From Nocardia wallacei (GTDB taxonomy: Bacteria > Actinomycetota > Actinomycetes > Mycobacteriales > Mycobacteriaceae), in contig NZ_AP023396.1 in NCBI RefSeq assembly GCF_014466955.1, positions 1,674,001 to 1,738,000 of the forward strand: 64,000 nucleotides of DNA, given 5' to 3'. This document shows positions 1 through 8,980 of the stretch, in pieces. Both the position numbers and the translations under genes were made by a program. Within the stretch, counting starts at the first letter, position 1; the number at the start of each line of letters is the position of its first letter. Below the pieces are notes generated by a model, which worked only from the letters and a program-made list of their open reading frames with translations, searched no databases and had not been told where the DNA came from.

Positions 1-1
1 G

Positions 2-1234
2 CGGGAGGCGGATACCGTTGCGCGGCTGGCTCATCCGAATATCGTGGCCATTCACGCGCGGGGTGAGCACGAGGGCCGGTTGTGGATCGCGATGGAATAC
101 ATCGACGGCACCGATGTCGCCGCCGTCGTGCGCAACGGACCGATCCCGCCGGAGCAGTCGGTGCGGATCATCACCGAGACCGCCCGCGCGCTCGACCACG
201 CCCATGCGGGCGGGATCCTGCACCGCGATGTCAAACCGGCCAACATCCTGCTCGCCCGCGGACCGCAGCAGCGGGTGCTGCTCGCCGACTTCGGCATCGC
301 CAAGGCGCTCGACGAATCCGTCGGCCTCACCCGCACCGGCGACGTGTATGCCAGCCTCCAGTACGCCGCGCCCGAGCAGTTCGATGCCGGCTCACCGGTC
401 GATCACCGCACCGACGTATACGCGCTCGGGGGCACCCTCTATCACATGCTCACCGGCGACCACCCGTATCCCGGAAGCAATTCGGCGCAACTCATCAACG
501 CCCACCTGCATCTGCCGCCACCGGTACCGAGCCGCCGGAACCCTGCGCTGCCACCGGGTTTCGACGCCGTCATCGCCCGGGCACTGGCCAAGGACCCGCG
601 TCAGCGTTTCGGCAGCTGCGGAGAACTGGCCGCCGCGGCGGCGAACGCCTTGTCGGGCAGGCCCATTCCGCATCCGATGGCCTTCACTCCCGGTCCCTCG
701 GCGCCGCCGGTGCCGAAGCGCCGCCGCCGCGGATTGTTCGTCGCCGCCATGCTGGGCATCGTCCTGGTCCTCGGCGGCGCCGCCACGACTGTCGTTCTGG
801 TGCTGCACAATTCGTCCAGTAAACAGCACGAGCAACAGGCCGCCGAAGAAGCACGCGAGGCGTCGCGCAAGTTCGCCTGCGATTTCGGGCGCGCCATGAT
901 GACCTACGACTACAAAGATCTCGACTCCTACAAGAAGTCGCTGGACGACGGAGCGGCCGGTGATCTCCAGGCCCAGTTCGACACCACGTGGTCCGCGCTG
1001 CGAGGCGCCATGGTCCAGAGCCAGGTGTCCTCCCGGGCCAGCGCCGCCGAGTGCTACTTCAAATCCGGCGACGCCACCCGCGCGGAAATCACCGGTCTAC
1101 TCACCCAGACACTCCACAACATAACCACCGGCGCGAACCCCCAAACCAAACAAGTCCCCGTCACCCTGACCGTCGAATACCTCGACGGCCGCTGGCAGTG
1201 CACCAAACTGGACACCCCCCAGCCCCCGAACTGA
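2..1234 (+). CDS. Transmembrane Ser/Thr protein kinase, 5' end outside window
   Basis: Hanks-type (PknB-like) membrane kinase that phosphorylates Ser/Thr on target proteins. The reading frame is already open at the left edge, so the glycine loop and the VAIK lysine lie outside. Visible in order: hinge MEYIDG, catalytic loop HRDVKPAN (Asp codon 227-229), DFG (287-295), an APEQ segment, the C-lobe to about nt 650, a Pro/Arg-rich juxtamembrane stretch, one membrane helix (about 735-810), and an exported domain of about 135 residues with three cysteines. All catalytic residues in the visible part are intact, so it should be active. The exported domain is presumably a sensor; its ligand cannot be read from the sequence. 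Confidence 0.93.
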   Translation, partial: READTVARLAHPNIVAIHARGEHEGRLWIAMEYIDGTDVAAVVRNGPIPPEQSVRIITETARALDHAHAGGILHRDVKPANILLARGPQQRVLLADFGIAKALDESVGLTRTGDVYASLQYAAPEQFDAGSPVDHRTDVYALGGTLYHMLTGDHPYPGSNSAQLINAHLHLPPPVPSRRNPALPPGFDAVIARALAKDPRQRFGSCGELAAAAANALSGRPIPHPMAFTPGPSAPPVPKRRRRGLFVAAMLGIVLVLGGAATTVVLVLHNSSSKQHEQQAAEEAREASRKFACDFGRAMMTYDYKDLDSYKKSLDDGAAGDLQAQFDTTWSALRGAMVQSQVSSRASAAECYFKSGDATRAEITGLLTQTLHNITTGANPQTKQVPVTLTVEYLDGRWQCTKLDTPQPPN

Positions 1235-1303
1235 CGGCTCGGCCGATGAATTCGTGGCTCCCGGCCGGTCGAAGCTCTTGACACCCTAGGAAAGGAGACC
1301 GTT

Positions 1304-1909
1304 ATGTCGGAGCTTCTCGTTGACTTCATCACCTCCCTCGATGGCTATGCGTCGGGGGAGGGCTGGCCCGGGTTCTGGGGACTCGAAGGCCCGGAGTACC
1401 TCGCATGGCTCGGTGAGCAGCCCGAGCCGAAGTACCTGATGGGAGCGAATACCTACCGCCTGATGTCGGGCTTCGCCGCCGGTGAGGTTCCCGAGGGCCA
1501 AGACGAGTTCAGGCCCGAGGAAGAGGCATCGGTCGACGGGCTCACGAAAGCGTCCAAGGTGGTGTTCTCCTCCTCGCTGGAGGAGCCGCTGGTGTGGGCC
1601 AACTCCACGCTCGTTCGCGACGACGCCGTGGAGGCGGTCCGTGCCATGAAGTCGAGTGGTTCGGGGCTGCTCAGCACCATCGGCAGCCTGAGGCTGTGCC
1701 GGTCCCTGCTGCGAGCCGGACTCGTCGACCGATTCCGGGTCGTGATGTTCCCGGTCATCACCGGCGCTACGGGCGCGGAACGCATCTACGACGGCTATCC
1801 GGACGTCGCCCTCGAGATGACCGACCACCGCACCTTCGACGGCCGCATCCAGTTGGTCGAGTACAAGCCCCGCGTCCTCGAGCACCCCCCGCTCGGCGCC
1901 CCGGCGTGA
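1304..1909 (+). CDS. RibD C-terminal / dihydrofolate reductase-fold protein
   Basis: A 201-residue protein of the RibD-C/YyaP type, a DHFR-like fold that normally binds NADPH. The N-terminus (LVDFITSLDGYASG) and the later GSxxLCRSLLRAGLVDRF segment are typical of the family. These proteins are common in actinobacteria and mostly uncharacterised; they are neither true folate enzymes nor proven riboflavin reductases. The ATG at 1304 follows AAAGGAGA with good spacing. It stands alone after the kinase and ends before a strong bidirectional hairpin. Substrate unknown. Confidence 0.85.
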   Translation: MSELLVDFITSLDGYASGEGWPGFWGLEGPEYLAWLGEQPEPKYLMGANTYRLMSGFAAGEVPEGQDEFRPEEEASVDGLTKASKVVFSSSLEEPLVWANSTLVRDDAVEAVRAMKSSGSGLLSTIGSLRLCRSLLRAGLVDRFRVVMFPVITGATGAERIYDGYPDVALEMTDHRTFDGRIQLVEYKPRVLEHPPLGAPA

Positions 1910-1949
1910 CATCGCCTCTCCACCAGACCAGCGTGCCCGGAAGCGAAAC

Positions 1950-1985
1950 AACCGGCGCGAGGCATGACACACACTCGCGCCGGTT
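1950..1985. terminator. Bidirectional hairpin between convergent genes
   Basis: Perfect 12-bp stem AACCGGCGCGAG (1950-1961) / CTCGCGCCGGTT (1974-1985) with a 12-nt loop, between the convergent ends of the RibD-like gene (1909) and the acyl-CoA dehydrogenase (2003). No long U-run, as is usual in actinobacteria. Confidence 0.75.
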
Positions 1986-2002
1986 CTCCGTGGTCCTGCG
2001 AC

Positions 2003-3238
2003 CTACTTCAGTTCGGCGCTGGTCAGCTCCAGGACCCGGCGGGCCACGATGAGTTGCTGGATCTGCTGGGTGCCCTCGAAGATGTCGAGGATCTTCGAGT
2101 CGCGGGCCCACTTCTCCAGCAGGAGGCGCTGGGAGTAGCCGACGCCGCCCGCCAGCTCTACTGCCTTGAGTGTGACGTCGGTGCCCATGCGGCCGGCCTT
2201 GGCCTTGGACATGGAGGCCTCGAGGGAGTTGGGCTTCTTGTTGTCGGCCATCCAGCCGGCGCGCAGGGACAGCAGGTAGGCCGCCTCCCAATCCGCCTCC
2301 AGGCGCAGGAATTCCGCGGCCGCGGCGTGCTGGGCGTTGGCGGGGCGGTCGTAGTCGATCTCGACGCCGGCCTCGGTGAGGATCGTGCGCAGTTCCTCGA
2401 GGGCGGCGCGGCCGACGCCTACGGCCATCGCGGCCACCAGCGGGCGGGTGTTGTCGAAGGTCTGCATGACCCCGGCAAAACCCTTCTCCACGTTGACTTC
2501 CGGGCTGCCGAGGATGTTGTCCTTCGGGATCCGGCAGTCCTCGAGCCGCAGCTCGGCGGTGTCGGAGGCCTTGATGCCCAGCTTGTGCTCGAGCCGGGCG
2601 ACGGTGAGGCCCGGGGCGTCCCGCGGCACCACGAACGACTTGATGGCGGCGCGGCCCTTGGTCTTGTCGACCGACGCCCACACCACGATGTGGGTGGCGC
2701 GCGAACCGGCGGTCACGAAGATCTTGGTGCCGTTGAGCACCCACTCGTCACCGTCGAGCACCGCCGTGGTGGTGACGGCAGCGGAGTCGGAACCGAACGA
2801 CGGCTCGGTGATCGCCATGGCGGCCCACACCTTGCCGAACCGGTCCAGCTGCTCGTCGGTGGCGACCGCGGCGATGGCCGCGTTGCCGAGGCCCTGATAC
2901 GGGATCGACAGCATGAGGCCGACATCGCCCCAGGACGTCTCGAGGGCGTTCATCAGCGCGGACATGTTGCCGCCGTTGGAGTTTCCGAGCAGCTCGGTGG
3001 CGTGGTTGTCGGCCTTCTCGCCGGTGTCGGACTTGCGGCCGCCGGTGGCGCCGGAGATGTCCTGGGTGCCGGAGTCGGCCAGGCCCTCCACCATGGCGGC
3101 CATGGTGTCCAGCTCGACCGGGTACTCGTGCTCGGCGAGGTCGTATTTACGCGAGATCGGGCGGAAGATCTCCTGCGCGACCTGATGCGCCTGGTTGGCG
3201 CTGGCCCGCAGCTTCTTGGGGAGTTCGAGATTGATCAT
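2003..3238 (-). CDS. Acyl-CoA dehydrogenase (second gene of the pair)
   Basis: A 411-residue FAD-dependent acyl-CoA dehydrogenase, which oxidises acyl-CoA at C2-C3 in beta-oxidation or a related degradation route. Family signatures include ITEPSFGSD (FAD-binding loop) and the C-terminal FEGTQQIQ, whose Glu is the usual catalytic base. The ATG at 3238 has GGAGAG upstream. It lies 27 bp behind a second, diverged acyl-CoA dehydrogenase on the same strand, so the two are surely one operon. Two neighbouring dehydrogenase genes can encode a heteromeric enzyme in actinobacteria, or simply two chain-length specificities. Substrate is not predictable here. Confidence 0.92.
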   Translation of the reverse strand: MINLELPKKLRASANQAHQVAQEIFRPISRKYDLAEHEYPVELDTMAAMVEGLADSGTQDISGATGGRKSDTGEKADNHATELLGNSNGGNMSALMNALETSWGDVGLMLSIPYQGLGNAAIAAVATDEQLDRFGKVWAAMAITEPSFGSDSAAVTTTAVLDGDEWVLNGTKIFVTAGSRATHIVVWASVDKTKGRAAIKSFVVPRDAPGLTVARLEHKLGIKASDTAELRLEDCRIPKDNILGSPEVNVEKGFAGVMQTFDNTRPLVAAMAVGVGRAALEELRTILTEAGVEIDYDRPANAQHAAAAEFLRLEADWEAAYLLSLRAGWMADNKKPNSLEASMSKAKAGRMGTDVTLKAVELAGGVGYSQRLLLEKWARDSKILDIFEGTQQIQQLIVARRVLELTSAELK

Positions 3239-3265
3239 GATGGTCTCTCCGTTGCGGAAGTCGGG

Positions 3266-4651
3266 CTAGACGAGAACAACACCCTCGGCGATGCCGATGG
3301 CGCGCAGATCGCGGTACCAGCGCTCGACCGGGTGCTCCTTGGTGAAGCCGTGGCCGCCGAGCAACTGCACGCCGTCCAGGCCGATCTGCATGCCCTTGTC
3401 GGTGGCCAGCTTGCGGGCCAGCGCCGCCTCGCGAGCGAACGACAGGCCCTGCTCCGCGCGTGACGCACCCCGCAGAGTCACGAGCCGCATGCCGTCCAGT
3501 TCGATCGCGATATTGGCGACCATGAACGCCACCGCCTGGCGATGCGCGATCGGCTCGCCGAAAGCCTCGCGCTCCTTCACGTACGGGATCACGTAGTCCA
3601 GCACGGCCTGGCCGGTACCGACCGCGAGCGAGGCCCAGCCCAGCCGGGCCAGCCGCACCGCGTCGGCGTACTCCTCGGCGCGCTGGGCGGCGTCGCCGTC
3701 GCCCAGGATCGCGTCGGTGGAGACCGCCACGTTGTCCAGGATCAGCCGGCCCAGGCCCGCGGCCCGCAGGCCCATGCTCGGGTCGGCCTCGATCACCAGG
3801 CCCGGGGTGTCGGATTCCACGATGAACAACGCCGGGCGGCCGTCCAGCTCGGCGGCGATGATGAACAGCTCGGCATCGCCGGCGGCCGGGACCAGGCTCT
3901 TCACGCCGTTGAGCCGGTAGCCGCTGGGGGAGCGGGTGGCCTTGGTCTGCAGCGCGAACGGGTCGAACAGCGGCCGCGGCTCGCTGATCACGACCGAGGC
4001 CTGCGGCACGTTCTCACCCGTGAAGGCGCCCAGGTAGGTCTGCTGCTGGGCGTCGGTGCCCCACTGCGACAGCGCGACCGCGACCCCCGAGGGCGCCAGG
4101 ATCGGCAACGCCAGCCCCATGTCGCCGTGCGCGAGCGCCTCGGCGACCATCGAGTTGGTGACCGCGCCGCGCTCGGCGGCCGCGCCCTCCAGCTCCTCGG
4201 GCACGTTGATCAGCGTGATGCCGAGTTCGGCGGCGCGCTCGAGCAGGTCGCGCGGCGCCTTGGCGGCGCTGTCGGCCTCGTAGGCGGCCGGGCGCAGGAT
4301 CTCCTCGGCGAACTCGCGTACCGTCTCGACGATCATCTTCTGCTCGTCGCTCGGGGTGAGGTCGAAGTAGTCCTTGTTGCGGGACTCGTTGGCGGGCAAC
4401 CGCTTCGGCTGTCCGCCGCCGGCCACCTTGTTGAACGCGCGGGTGGCCCTGCCCAGGGTGCGGAAGCCGGTCTTGGTGCCTTCGTAGGTGAGCCGGTTGA
4501 TCGGCTCGCGCAGCTTGTACTTCTCGGCGAGCTCGGACCCGGTCAGGGTCGTCATGACCCGCATGGCCGCGCCCATCCAGTCGCGCTTCTGCGGATTCAG
4601 GCCCACGGCGGAATCCGGACGACGCTTCGTTGCGGTGTCTCGAGTGCTCAT
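3266..4651 (-). CDS. Acyl-CoA dehydrogenase (first gene of the pair)
   Basis: About 461 residues; a basic N-terminal extension of about 90 residues precedes the dehydrogenase core (LTPSDEQKMIVETVREFAEE onward). The C-terminus carries the family's LLGGHGFTKEHPVERWYRD segment and an EG pair (IAEGVVLV) corresponding to EGT, but the protein stops right after it, without the usual last helix. The ATG at 4651 is chosen; an in-frame GTG at 4657 is possible. It is the promoter-proximal gene of the operon, and two TTACT/AGTAA palindromes lie 48-84 bp upstream, so transcription is probably repressor-controlled. Confidence 0.9.
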   Translation of the reverse strand: MSTRDTATKRRPDSAVGLNPQKRDWMGAAMRVMTTLTGSELAEKYKLREPINRLTYEGTKTGFRTLGRATRAFNKVAGGGQPKRLPANESRNKDYFDLTPSDEQKMIVETVREFAEEILRPAAYEADSAAKAPRDLLERAAELGITLINVPEELEGAAAERGAVTNSMVAEALAHGDMGLALPILAPSGVAVALSQWGTDAQQQTYLGAFTGENVPQASVVISEPRPLFDPFALQTKATRSPSGYRLNGVKSLVPAAGDAELFIIAAELDGRPALFIVESDTPGLVIEADPSMGLRAAGLGRLILDNVAVSTDAILGDGDAAQRAEEYADAVRLARLGWASLAVGTGQAVLDYVIPYVKEREAFGEPIAHRQAVAFMVANIAIELDGMRLVTLRGASRAEQGLSFAREAALARKLATDKGMQIGLDGVQLLGGHGFTKEHPVERWYRDLRAIGIAEGVVLV

Positions 4652-4698
4652 AATCACCAGTCTTCTCGGGGTGGGTGGTGGGTGATCGGTCCCAGCAT

Positions 4699-4735
4699 CT
4701 TACTGTCGAGTAAGGCTATCTTACTCCAGAGTAAG
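4699..4735. promoter_or_regulatory. Twin palindromic operators, CTTACT-N4-AGTAAG
   Basis: Two perfect inverted repeats, CTTACTGTCGAGTAAG (4699-4714) and CTTACTCCAGAGTAAG (4720-4735), centre to centre 21 bp, about two helical turns. On the minus strand the first overlaps a TAAGAT -10 candidate (4702-4697) for the acyl-CoA dehydrogenase operon. Same-face tandem sites of this size suit a TetR-family repressor dimer pair that responds to an acyl-CoA. The regulator itself is not adjacent. The methyltransferase to the right could also be affected. Confidence 0.75.
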
Positions 4736-4802
4736 AAAGGAGTCGAGCGGCAGCACACACAGAGCGATCTCCGCCACAGCTTCGTGCCGATAGTGTCGGT
4801 TG

Positions 4803-5393
4803 ATGGGCCAGTTTCATTTCGATCCCGATACCTACGACGACCTGATGGCCGCGGAGGTTCCCGACTACGCCCGGCTGCAGGACGCGGTCCGCGACGCGAC
4901 GATCGGAGTCGGCCGGGTCGGCCGGGTACTGGACCTGGGCACCGGCACCGGGGTCACTGCCCGCGGGGTGCTTCAGGTGCATGCCGGAGCGACCCTCGTC
5001 GGCGTGGACGCGAGCGCGGCGATGCTGGCCCACGCCCGCGCGGTGCTGCCGGTCGATGCCGAACTGCGCGTGGGCCGCCTGCAGGACCCGCTGCCGAACG
5101 GCCCGTTCGAACTGGCCGTCTCGGCGCTGGCGGTGCATCATCTGGACGGTCCGGGCAAGGCCGACCTGTTCCGCCGCGTGGCCCGCGAACTCGTGCCGGG
5201 CGGTCGATTCGTCCTGGGCGACTTGGTGATTCCCGAAGACCCCGCCGACGCCGTCACCCCGATCGACGGCGCCTACGACACCCCCAGCACCTCCCCCGAC
5301 CAAGTGCGCTGGCTCAGCGAGGCAGGGTTTTCCGTCGAATTGGCCTGGGAGCACAAGGATCTCGCGGTCTTCGTGGGCGACCTGCCGAGCTGA
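4803..5393 (+). CDS. Class I SAM-dependent methyltransferase
   Basis: A 196-residue Rossmann-type methyltransferase. Motif I VLDLGTGTG binds SAM; VGVDAS supplies the acidic residue for the ribose; LAVHHLDG and LVPGGRFVLGD are the later strands of the UbiE/methyltransf-11 group. Substrate unknown. The ATG at 4803 is preferred over the adjoining TTG at 4800 because TAGTGT (4791-4796) lies 6 nt upstream, which fits a leaderless mRNA, and there is no Shine-Dalgarno sequence. It is divergent from the acyl-CoA dehydrogenase operon. Confidence 0.85.
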   Translation: MGQFHFDPDTYDDLMAAEVPDYARLQDAVRDATIGVGRVGRVLDLGTGTGVTARGVLQVHAGATLVGVDASAAMLAHARAVLPVDAELRVGRLQDPLPNGPFELAVSALAVHHLDGPGKADLFRRVARELVPGGRFVLGDLVIPEDPADAVTPIDGAYDTPSTSPDQVRWLSEAGFSVELAWEHKDLAVFVGDLPS

Positions 5394-5478
5394 CGGATCG
5401 CCCGACCGGGCGGACTCGGCTCACGACCACGGCACGCCCTCGGCTCGGTGCGGGGCACCGCGGCCGGCGCGCTCCCGA

Positions 5479-6264
5479 TCAGGGCCGCAGGCGGGTGAGA
5501 ACTTCGTCGTGCAGGGTGCTGTTGGTGGCTACCGCGCTGCCACCGTGCGGGCCGTCGCTGCCGTCGAGAGCGGTGAAGCGCCCCCCGGCCTCGCGGACGA
5601 GGACATCCAGTGGGGCCAGGTCCCACAGCGATACCTCGGGTTCGGTGGCGATATCTACCGCGCCCTCGGCGAGCAGGCAATAGCCGAAGAAGTCGCCGTA
5701 GCCGCGAGTGCGCCACACCGCGTCGGTGAGATCGATGAGCCGGTCACGCAGGCCGAGATCGCGCCAACCGGAGAGGCTGGAGATGGCCAGGCTGGCGGCG
5801 CCGAGTTCGCGGACCGCCGATACCGCGATCGCCTTCGGCGGCCCCGACTCGAAACGAGTGAACGCGCCGGAACCGGTTGCGGCCCACCACCTTCGAGACA
5901 GCGCGGGCGCGCTCACCACGCCCACCACCGGTACACCGTCGACGAGCAACGCGATCAGCGACGCCCACACCGGTACGCCGCGCACGAAGTTCTTGGTGCC
6001 GTCGATCGGGTCGAGCACCCACTGCCGTCCGGTGAATTCGGCAGCGCCGCCGAACTCCTCGCCCAGCACGGCGTCGCCGGGGCGCTCGCGTTCGAGTTCG
6101 GCTCGCAGGGCGCGCTCCACCGCCAGATCCGCGTCGGACACCGGTGTCAGGTCCGGCTTGCTGTCGACCTTCAGATCCAAGGCTCCGAAGCGCGCGCGAG
6201 TGATCGTGTCGGCCGCGTCGGCCAGGCGCAGGGCGAGCTCGAGGTCCGCGGAGTGGTCGGTCAC
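5479..6264 (-). CDS. hisN: Histidinol-phosphatase, inositol-monophosphatase type
   Basis: A 261-residue Mg-dependent phosphatase of the IMPase superfamily, predicted to convert L-histidinol phosphate to histidinol in histidine synthesis. Metal-site motifs are complete: [18 protein letters not shown] and [15 protein letters not shown]. The hisN assignment rests on this family type plus the position near prfB-ftsEX-smpB, as in corynebacteria; an inositol phosphatase is the alternative. The GTG at 6264 is chosen because TAACGT (6277-6272) lies 7 nt upstream, giving a leaderless start, although the same frame runs further upstream without a better start. Confidence 0.82.
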   Translation of the reverse strand: MTDHSADLELALRLADAADTITRARFGALDLKVDSKPDLTPVSDADLAVERALRAELERERPGDAVLGEEFGGAAEFTGRQWVLDPIDGTKNFVRGVPVWASLIALLVDGVPVVGVVSAPALSRRWWAATGSGAFTRFESGPPKAIAVSAVRELGAASLAISSLSGWRDLGLRDRLIDLTDAVWRTRGYGDFFGYCLLAEGAVDIATEPEVSLWDLAPLDVLVREAGGRFTALDGSDGPHGGSAVATNSTLHDEVLTRLRP

Positions 6265-6311
6265 GCGGCACACGTTAGCCGGTGCCCGCGGCGGTGCGGG
6301 GTGGTGGTGGT

Positions 6312-7118
6312 CTACTGCGGAATCTGCCAGACCGCCGGCCAATCCCGGCCGCGGAAGGCGGCGTCGATGCCGCCGTCGCAGAACAGGACCGAGCCTACGA
6401 AGAACCCGGCCCGGTCGGACAGCAGGAAGCCCACCAGCTCCGCGATCTCCTCCGGCCGCCCGGCCCGGCCGATCGGCGTTGCCGCCAGGAAACCCTTCAT
6501 ACCCTCGCCGATGAGCGCGTCGTCGGCGCCCTCCCGGGTCATCGGCGTATCGATGATTCCCGGTGCGATGGCGTTGAGGCGGATGCCCTCCTTGATGTAC
6601 TCGGCCGACCGCGTGCGGGCGTACCACGCCAGCGCCGCCTTGGTGGCCGGGTATGCCTGGATCGCGCCCAGGTCGCCGAACGACTCGGCGATGCCCCGGG
6701 CCCGCTGCTCGTCCCCGGCCAGGCAGGCGTCGGCGAGTTCGACGGGCCAACCCGGTTGCGTCGTAGTGGAATTCGACGACACCAGTACCACCGACGCGCT
6801 TCCCGCCGCGCGCAGCGACGGGCGCACGCCCTCCAGCAGTTCGACCGCGCCGAAATAGTTCACCGACACCAGCAGCCCGCCCGGCCGGCCGGTCGCCGCG
6901 GCCACTCCGGCGAAGGGCAGGAACCCGTCGAGCCGTCCCCCGCTGAGCCGGATGATCTCGGCGACCGCGTGCGCGCGCCCGTCGCCGGTCCCGAGGTCGG
7001 CCGTCACCTCGGCATCGCGCAGATCCACCCCGATCACCCGATGCCCGGCCGCGCCGAGATGCGCACTCACCGCCGCCCCGATACCCGACGCGCTCCCGGT
7101 CACCGCGAACGTGCTCAT
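6312..7118 (-). CDS. Short-chain dehydrogenase/reductase
   Basis: A 268-residue classical SDR: cofactor loop TGSASGIG near the N-terminus, VGVDLRD after strand 2 (Asp suggests NAD rather than NADP), active-site Ser in VSSNS, and YPATK for the Tyr-Lys pair. It resembles the 3-alpha-hydroxysteroid/carbonyl dehydrogenase subgroup with its long insertion before YxxxK, so a steroid or cyclic alcohol substrate is possible but not shown. The ATG at 7118 is preceded by GGAGGGTGG. It is 47 bp upstream of hisN on the same strand, but hisN has its own -10 box. Confidence 0.85.
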   Translation of the reverse strand: MSTFAVTGSASGIGAAVSAHLGAAGHRVIGVDLRDAEVTADLGTGDGRAHAVAEIIRLSGGRLDGFLPFAGVAAATGRPGGLLVSVNYFGAVELLEGVRPSLRAAGSASVVLVSSNSTTTQPGWPVELADACLAGDEQRARGIAESFGDLGAIQAYPATKAALAWYARTRSAEYIKEGIRLNAIAPGIIDTPMTREGADDALIGEGMKGFLAATPIGRAGRPEEIAELVGFLLSDRAGFFVGSVLFCDGGIDAAFRGRDWPAVWQIPQ

Positions 7119-7265
7119 CCACCCTCCTCATCGACGGCCGAACCGCCATCAGATCACGCGCATCCCGAGCGCGCGACGCCTTGTCCGGTCAGTGGGTGCC
7201 GCACTTGCCACGCCGTTGCCGGGCGAGTAACCGCGCAGCCGCGGCGGGCTACCGGTGCGTTCCCC

Positions 7266-7853
7266 TCAGGCGGCGATCCGGGCCGCGGCCAATGCGGTTG
7301 CCCACCAGTGCAGTTGGTCGAGCATGGCGGTGGCGGCCGCCGCGGGGTCATCGGGGTCGGTCAGGTTGCCCTCGGCGTCGAACAGGAGGTAGTAGCGGGG
7401 GAACGACACGTAGTTGCGGACGGTGTGGGCGTTGAGTTCGTTGAACACCGAGCGCAGGTGCTCGATGGCGAGCAGGCCGCCGGTGAGGCCGCTGTAGCCG
7501 ACGAAACCGATCGCCTTGCGGTCCCACTGGGTGAAGTGCCAGTCGATGGCGGTCTTCAGCGACGCCGGGTAGCTGCGGTTGATGTCCGGAGTCACGATCA
7601 CGACGGCATCGGCGGCGTCGAGACTGCGGGTGAGTGCGGCCATCCCGGCCGGACGGGTCGGATTCGGATCCATCATCGGCGAGGTGGCGGGCAACGCGAG
7701 TGGCAGTTCCGCCTCGGCGAGATCGACCACGTCGACCTCGAACCCGCCGTGCTCGCGGGCCCGCTCGGCGAACCAGTTCGCGACCACCGGTCCGAACCGC
7801 CCGTCGCGGACGCTGGCGATGATCACGGCGAGCCGGGGAGTGTTGCTGGACAT
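7266..7853 (-). CDS. NADPH-dependent FMN reductase
   Basis: A 195-residue flavodoxin-like reductase. The N-terminal phosphate loop (ASVRDGRFG), the PDINRSYPASLKTAIDW segment and GYSGLTGG are typical of the NADPH-dependent FMN reductase/azoreductase family, which moves electrons from NAD(P)H to flavin or quinone. The ATG at 7853 follows AAGGAG by 6 nt; the in-frame GTG at 7868 would place the start inside the ribosome site and is rejected. It is divergent from an XRE regulator, its probable controller. Confidence 0.87.
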   Translation of the reverse strand: MSSNTPRLAVIIASVRDGRFGPVVANWFAERAREHGGFEVDVVDLAEAELPLALPATSPMMDPNPTRPAGMAALTRSLDAADAVVIVTPDINRSYPASLKTAIDWHFTQWDRKAIGFVGYSGLTGGLLAIEHLRSVFNELNAHTVRNYVSFPRYYLLFDAEGNLTDPDDPAAAATAMLDQLHWWATALAAARIAA

Positions 7854-8051
7854 TCGAGTCTCCTTCACATGCGTTTGTCGCTTGTCACGACTCTGCTGTC
7901 CGCCGCGAAGGTCAGGGAGCCCGCTGTGAGAGTGGTAGTGGGAGGGATACCTTTCCGACCGCGATCGCTGTTAGCGTCGGATGCGGAAGGCGGTTTCACC
8001 GACCCGAGACCAGCGAGGTGTGTGATGCGGGCGAGAGGCTTGTGACAGGCC

Positions 8052-8909
8052 ATGAGTGACAACGAACTCGGCCTGTTCCTGCGCACCCGGCGCGAGGCCG
8101 TGACACCCGCGGAAGTTGGGCTCCCCGCCGGTTCGCGGCGGCGCACCCCCGGACTGCGCCGCGCCGAACTCGCCACACTGGCCGGGGTCAGCGTCGAATA
8201 CCTGATCCGACTGGAGCAGGGCCGCGATCGCCGCCCTTCGTCGGCGGTGCTCTCGGCGCTCGCCGATGCCCTGAACATGACACCCAGCCAGCGCGTGCAC
8301 ATGTACCGGCTGGTCAAGGGCGCGGATCCGGGGTTCCACTGCCTGGGCGGCGCCACCCCCAACCGCGTGGTGCGCCCCGCGGTGCAGGCCGTGCTGGACC
8401 AGCTCGAACCCGCACCCGCCGCCGTGCTCAACCGACTCGGCGAGGTACTGGCCTGCACCGACGGCTACCGCCAGGTCATGGGCCCGATCGGGCTGCTCGA
8501 CGGCGGACTCCCGGCCAGCATTCCCCGCTACCTGTTCACCGACGAACGAGCTCGCGTGGCGTATCCGGACTGGGCGCACTGGGCCGACAAGGCGGTCGCG
8601 AACCTCAAAGAGGGCCCCTACCAATCGGATTCGCAGGTCAACGCCTTGGTCGAGGAGCTGACCGTCACCGTGGGCGTGGAGTTCACCGGCCGCATGGAAC
8701 GCATCCCGGGCTTCGCCGACGCCAACGGCATCGCCCGCCTGAACCACCCGGAAGCCGGACCGCTGCGCTTCGCCTACGAGCGCCTGGACCTGTCGGCCGA
8801 CGACGACCAGCATCTCCTGATCAGCCTCCCCGCCGACGCCGCCACCGCCGCCGCCCTGGATTCGCTGATCGGCCGCCGCCCGGGCGGCCTGCGGGCAGTC
8901 TCCGGTTGA
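8052..8909 (+). CDS. XRE-family regulator with MmyB-like ligand domain
   Basis: A 285-residue DNA-binding regulator. The helix-turn-helix spans about residues 5-75 (RRTPGLRRAELATLAGVS, then VEYLIRLEQGRDRRPS), followed by an MmyB/PAS-like C-terminal domain. Regulators of this type usually sit opposite an oxidoreductase and control it in response to a small molecule, which is the arrangement here with the FMN reductase. A TAGCGT box (7972-7977) could serve as its -10. A paralogue with the same architecture is at 38930. Ligand unknown. Confidence 0.88.
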   Translation: MSDNELGLFLRTRREAVTPAEVGLPAGSRRRTPGLRRAELATLAGVSVEYLIRLEQGRDRRPSSAVLSALADALNMTPSQRVHMYRLVKGADPGFHCLGGATPNRVVRPAVQAVLDQLEPAPAAVLNRLGEVLACTDGYRQVMGPIGLLDGGLPASIPRYLFTDERARVAYPDWAHWADKAVANLKEGPYQSDSQVNALVEELTVTVGVEFTGRMERIPGFADANGIARLNHPEAGPLRFAYERLDLSADDDQHLLISLPADAATAAALDSLIGRRPGGLRAVSG

Positions 8910-8980
8910 CTCCCGCACCACATCCGCGCTGACCTCGGCGTATTTCGCGCCACCGAGCGCGACCGGTAGATTGAACGATC

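Noticed and set aside
1276..1305. TTGACA-N17-GTTATG as a promoter of the RibD-like gene
   Set aside because: The -10 would overlap the ATG, so the transcript would start inside the coding region.
1964..5683. Long open frames on the plus strand (1964-3463 and 3542-5683)
   Set aside because: They are antisense to the two acyl-CoA dehydrogenases (and cross the methyltransferase), show low-complexity His/Gly/Arg composition and no domains.
5479..7149. A single long frame uniting hisN with upstream DNA
   Set aside because: The upstream half is the shifted frame of the SDR gene at 6312; hisN starts at 6264 with its own -10 box.
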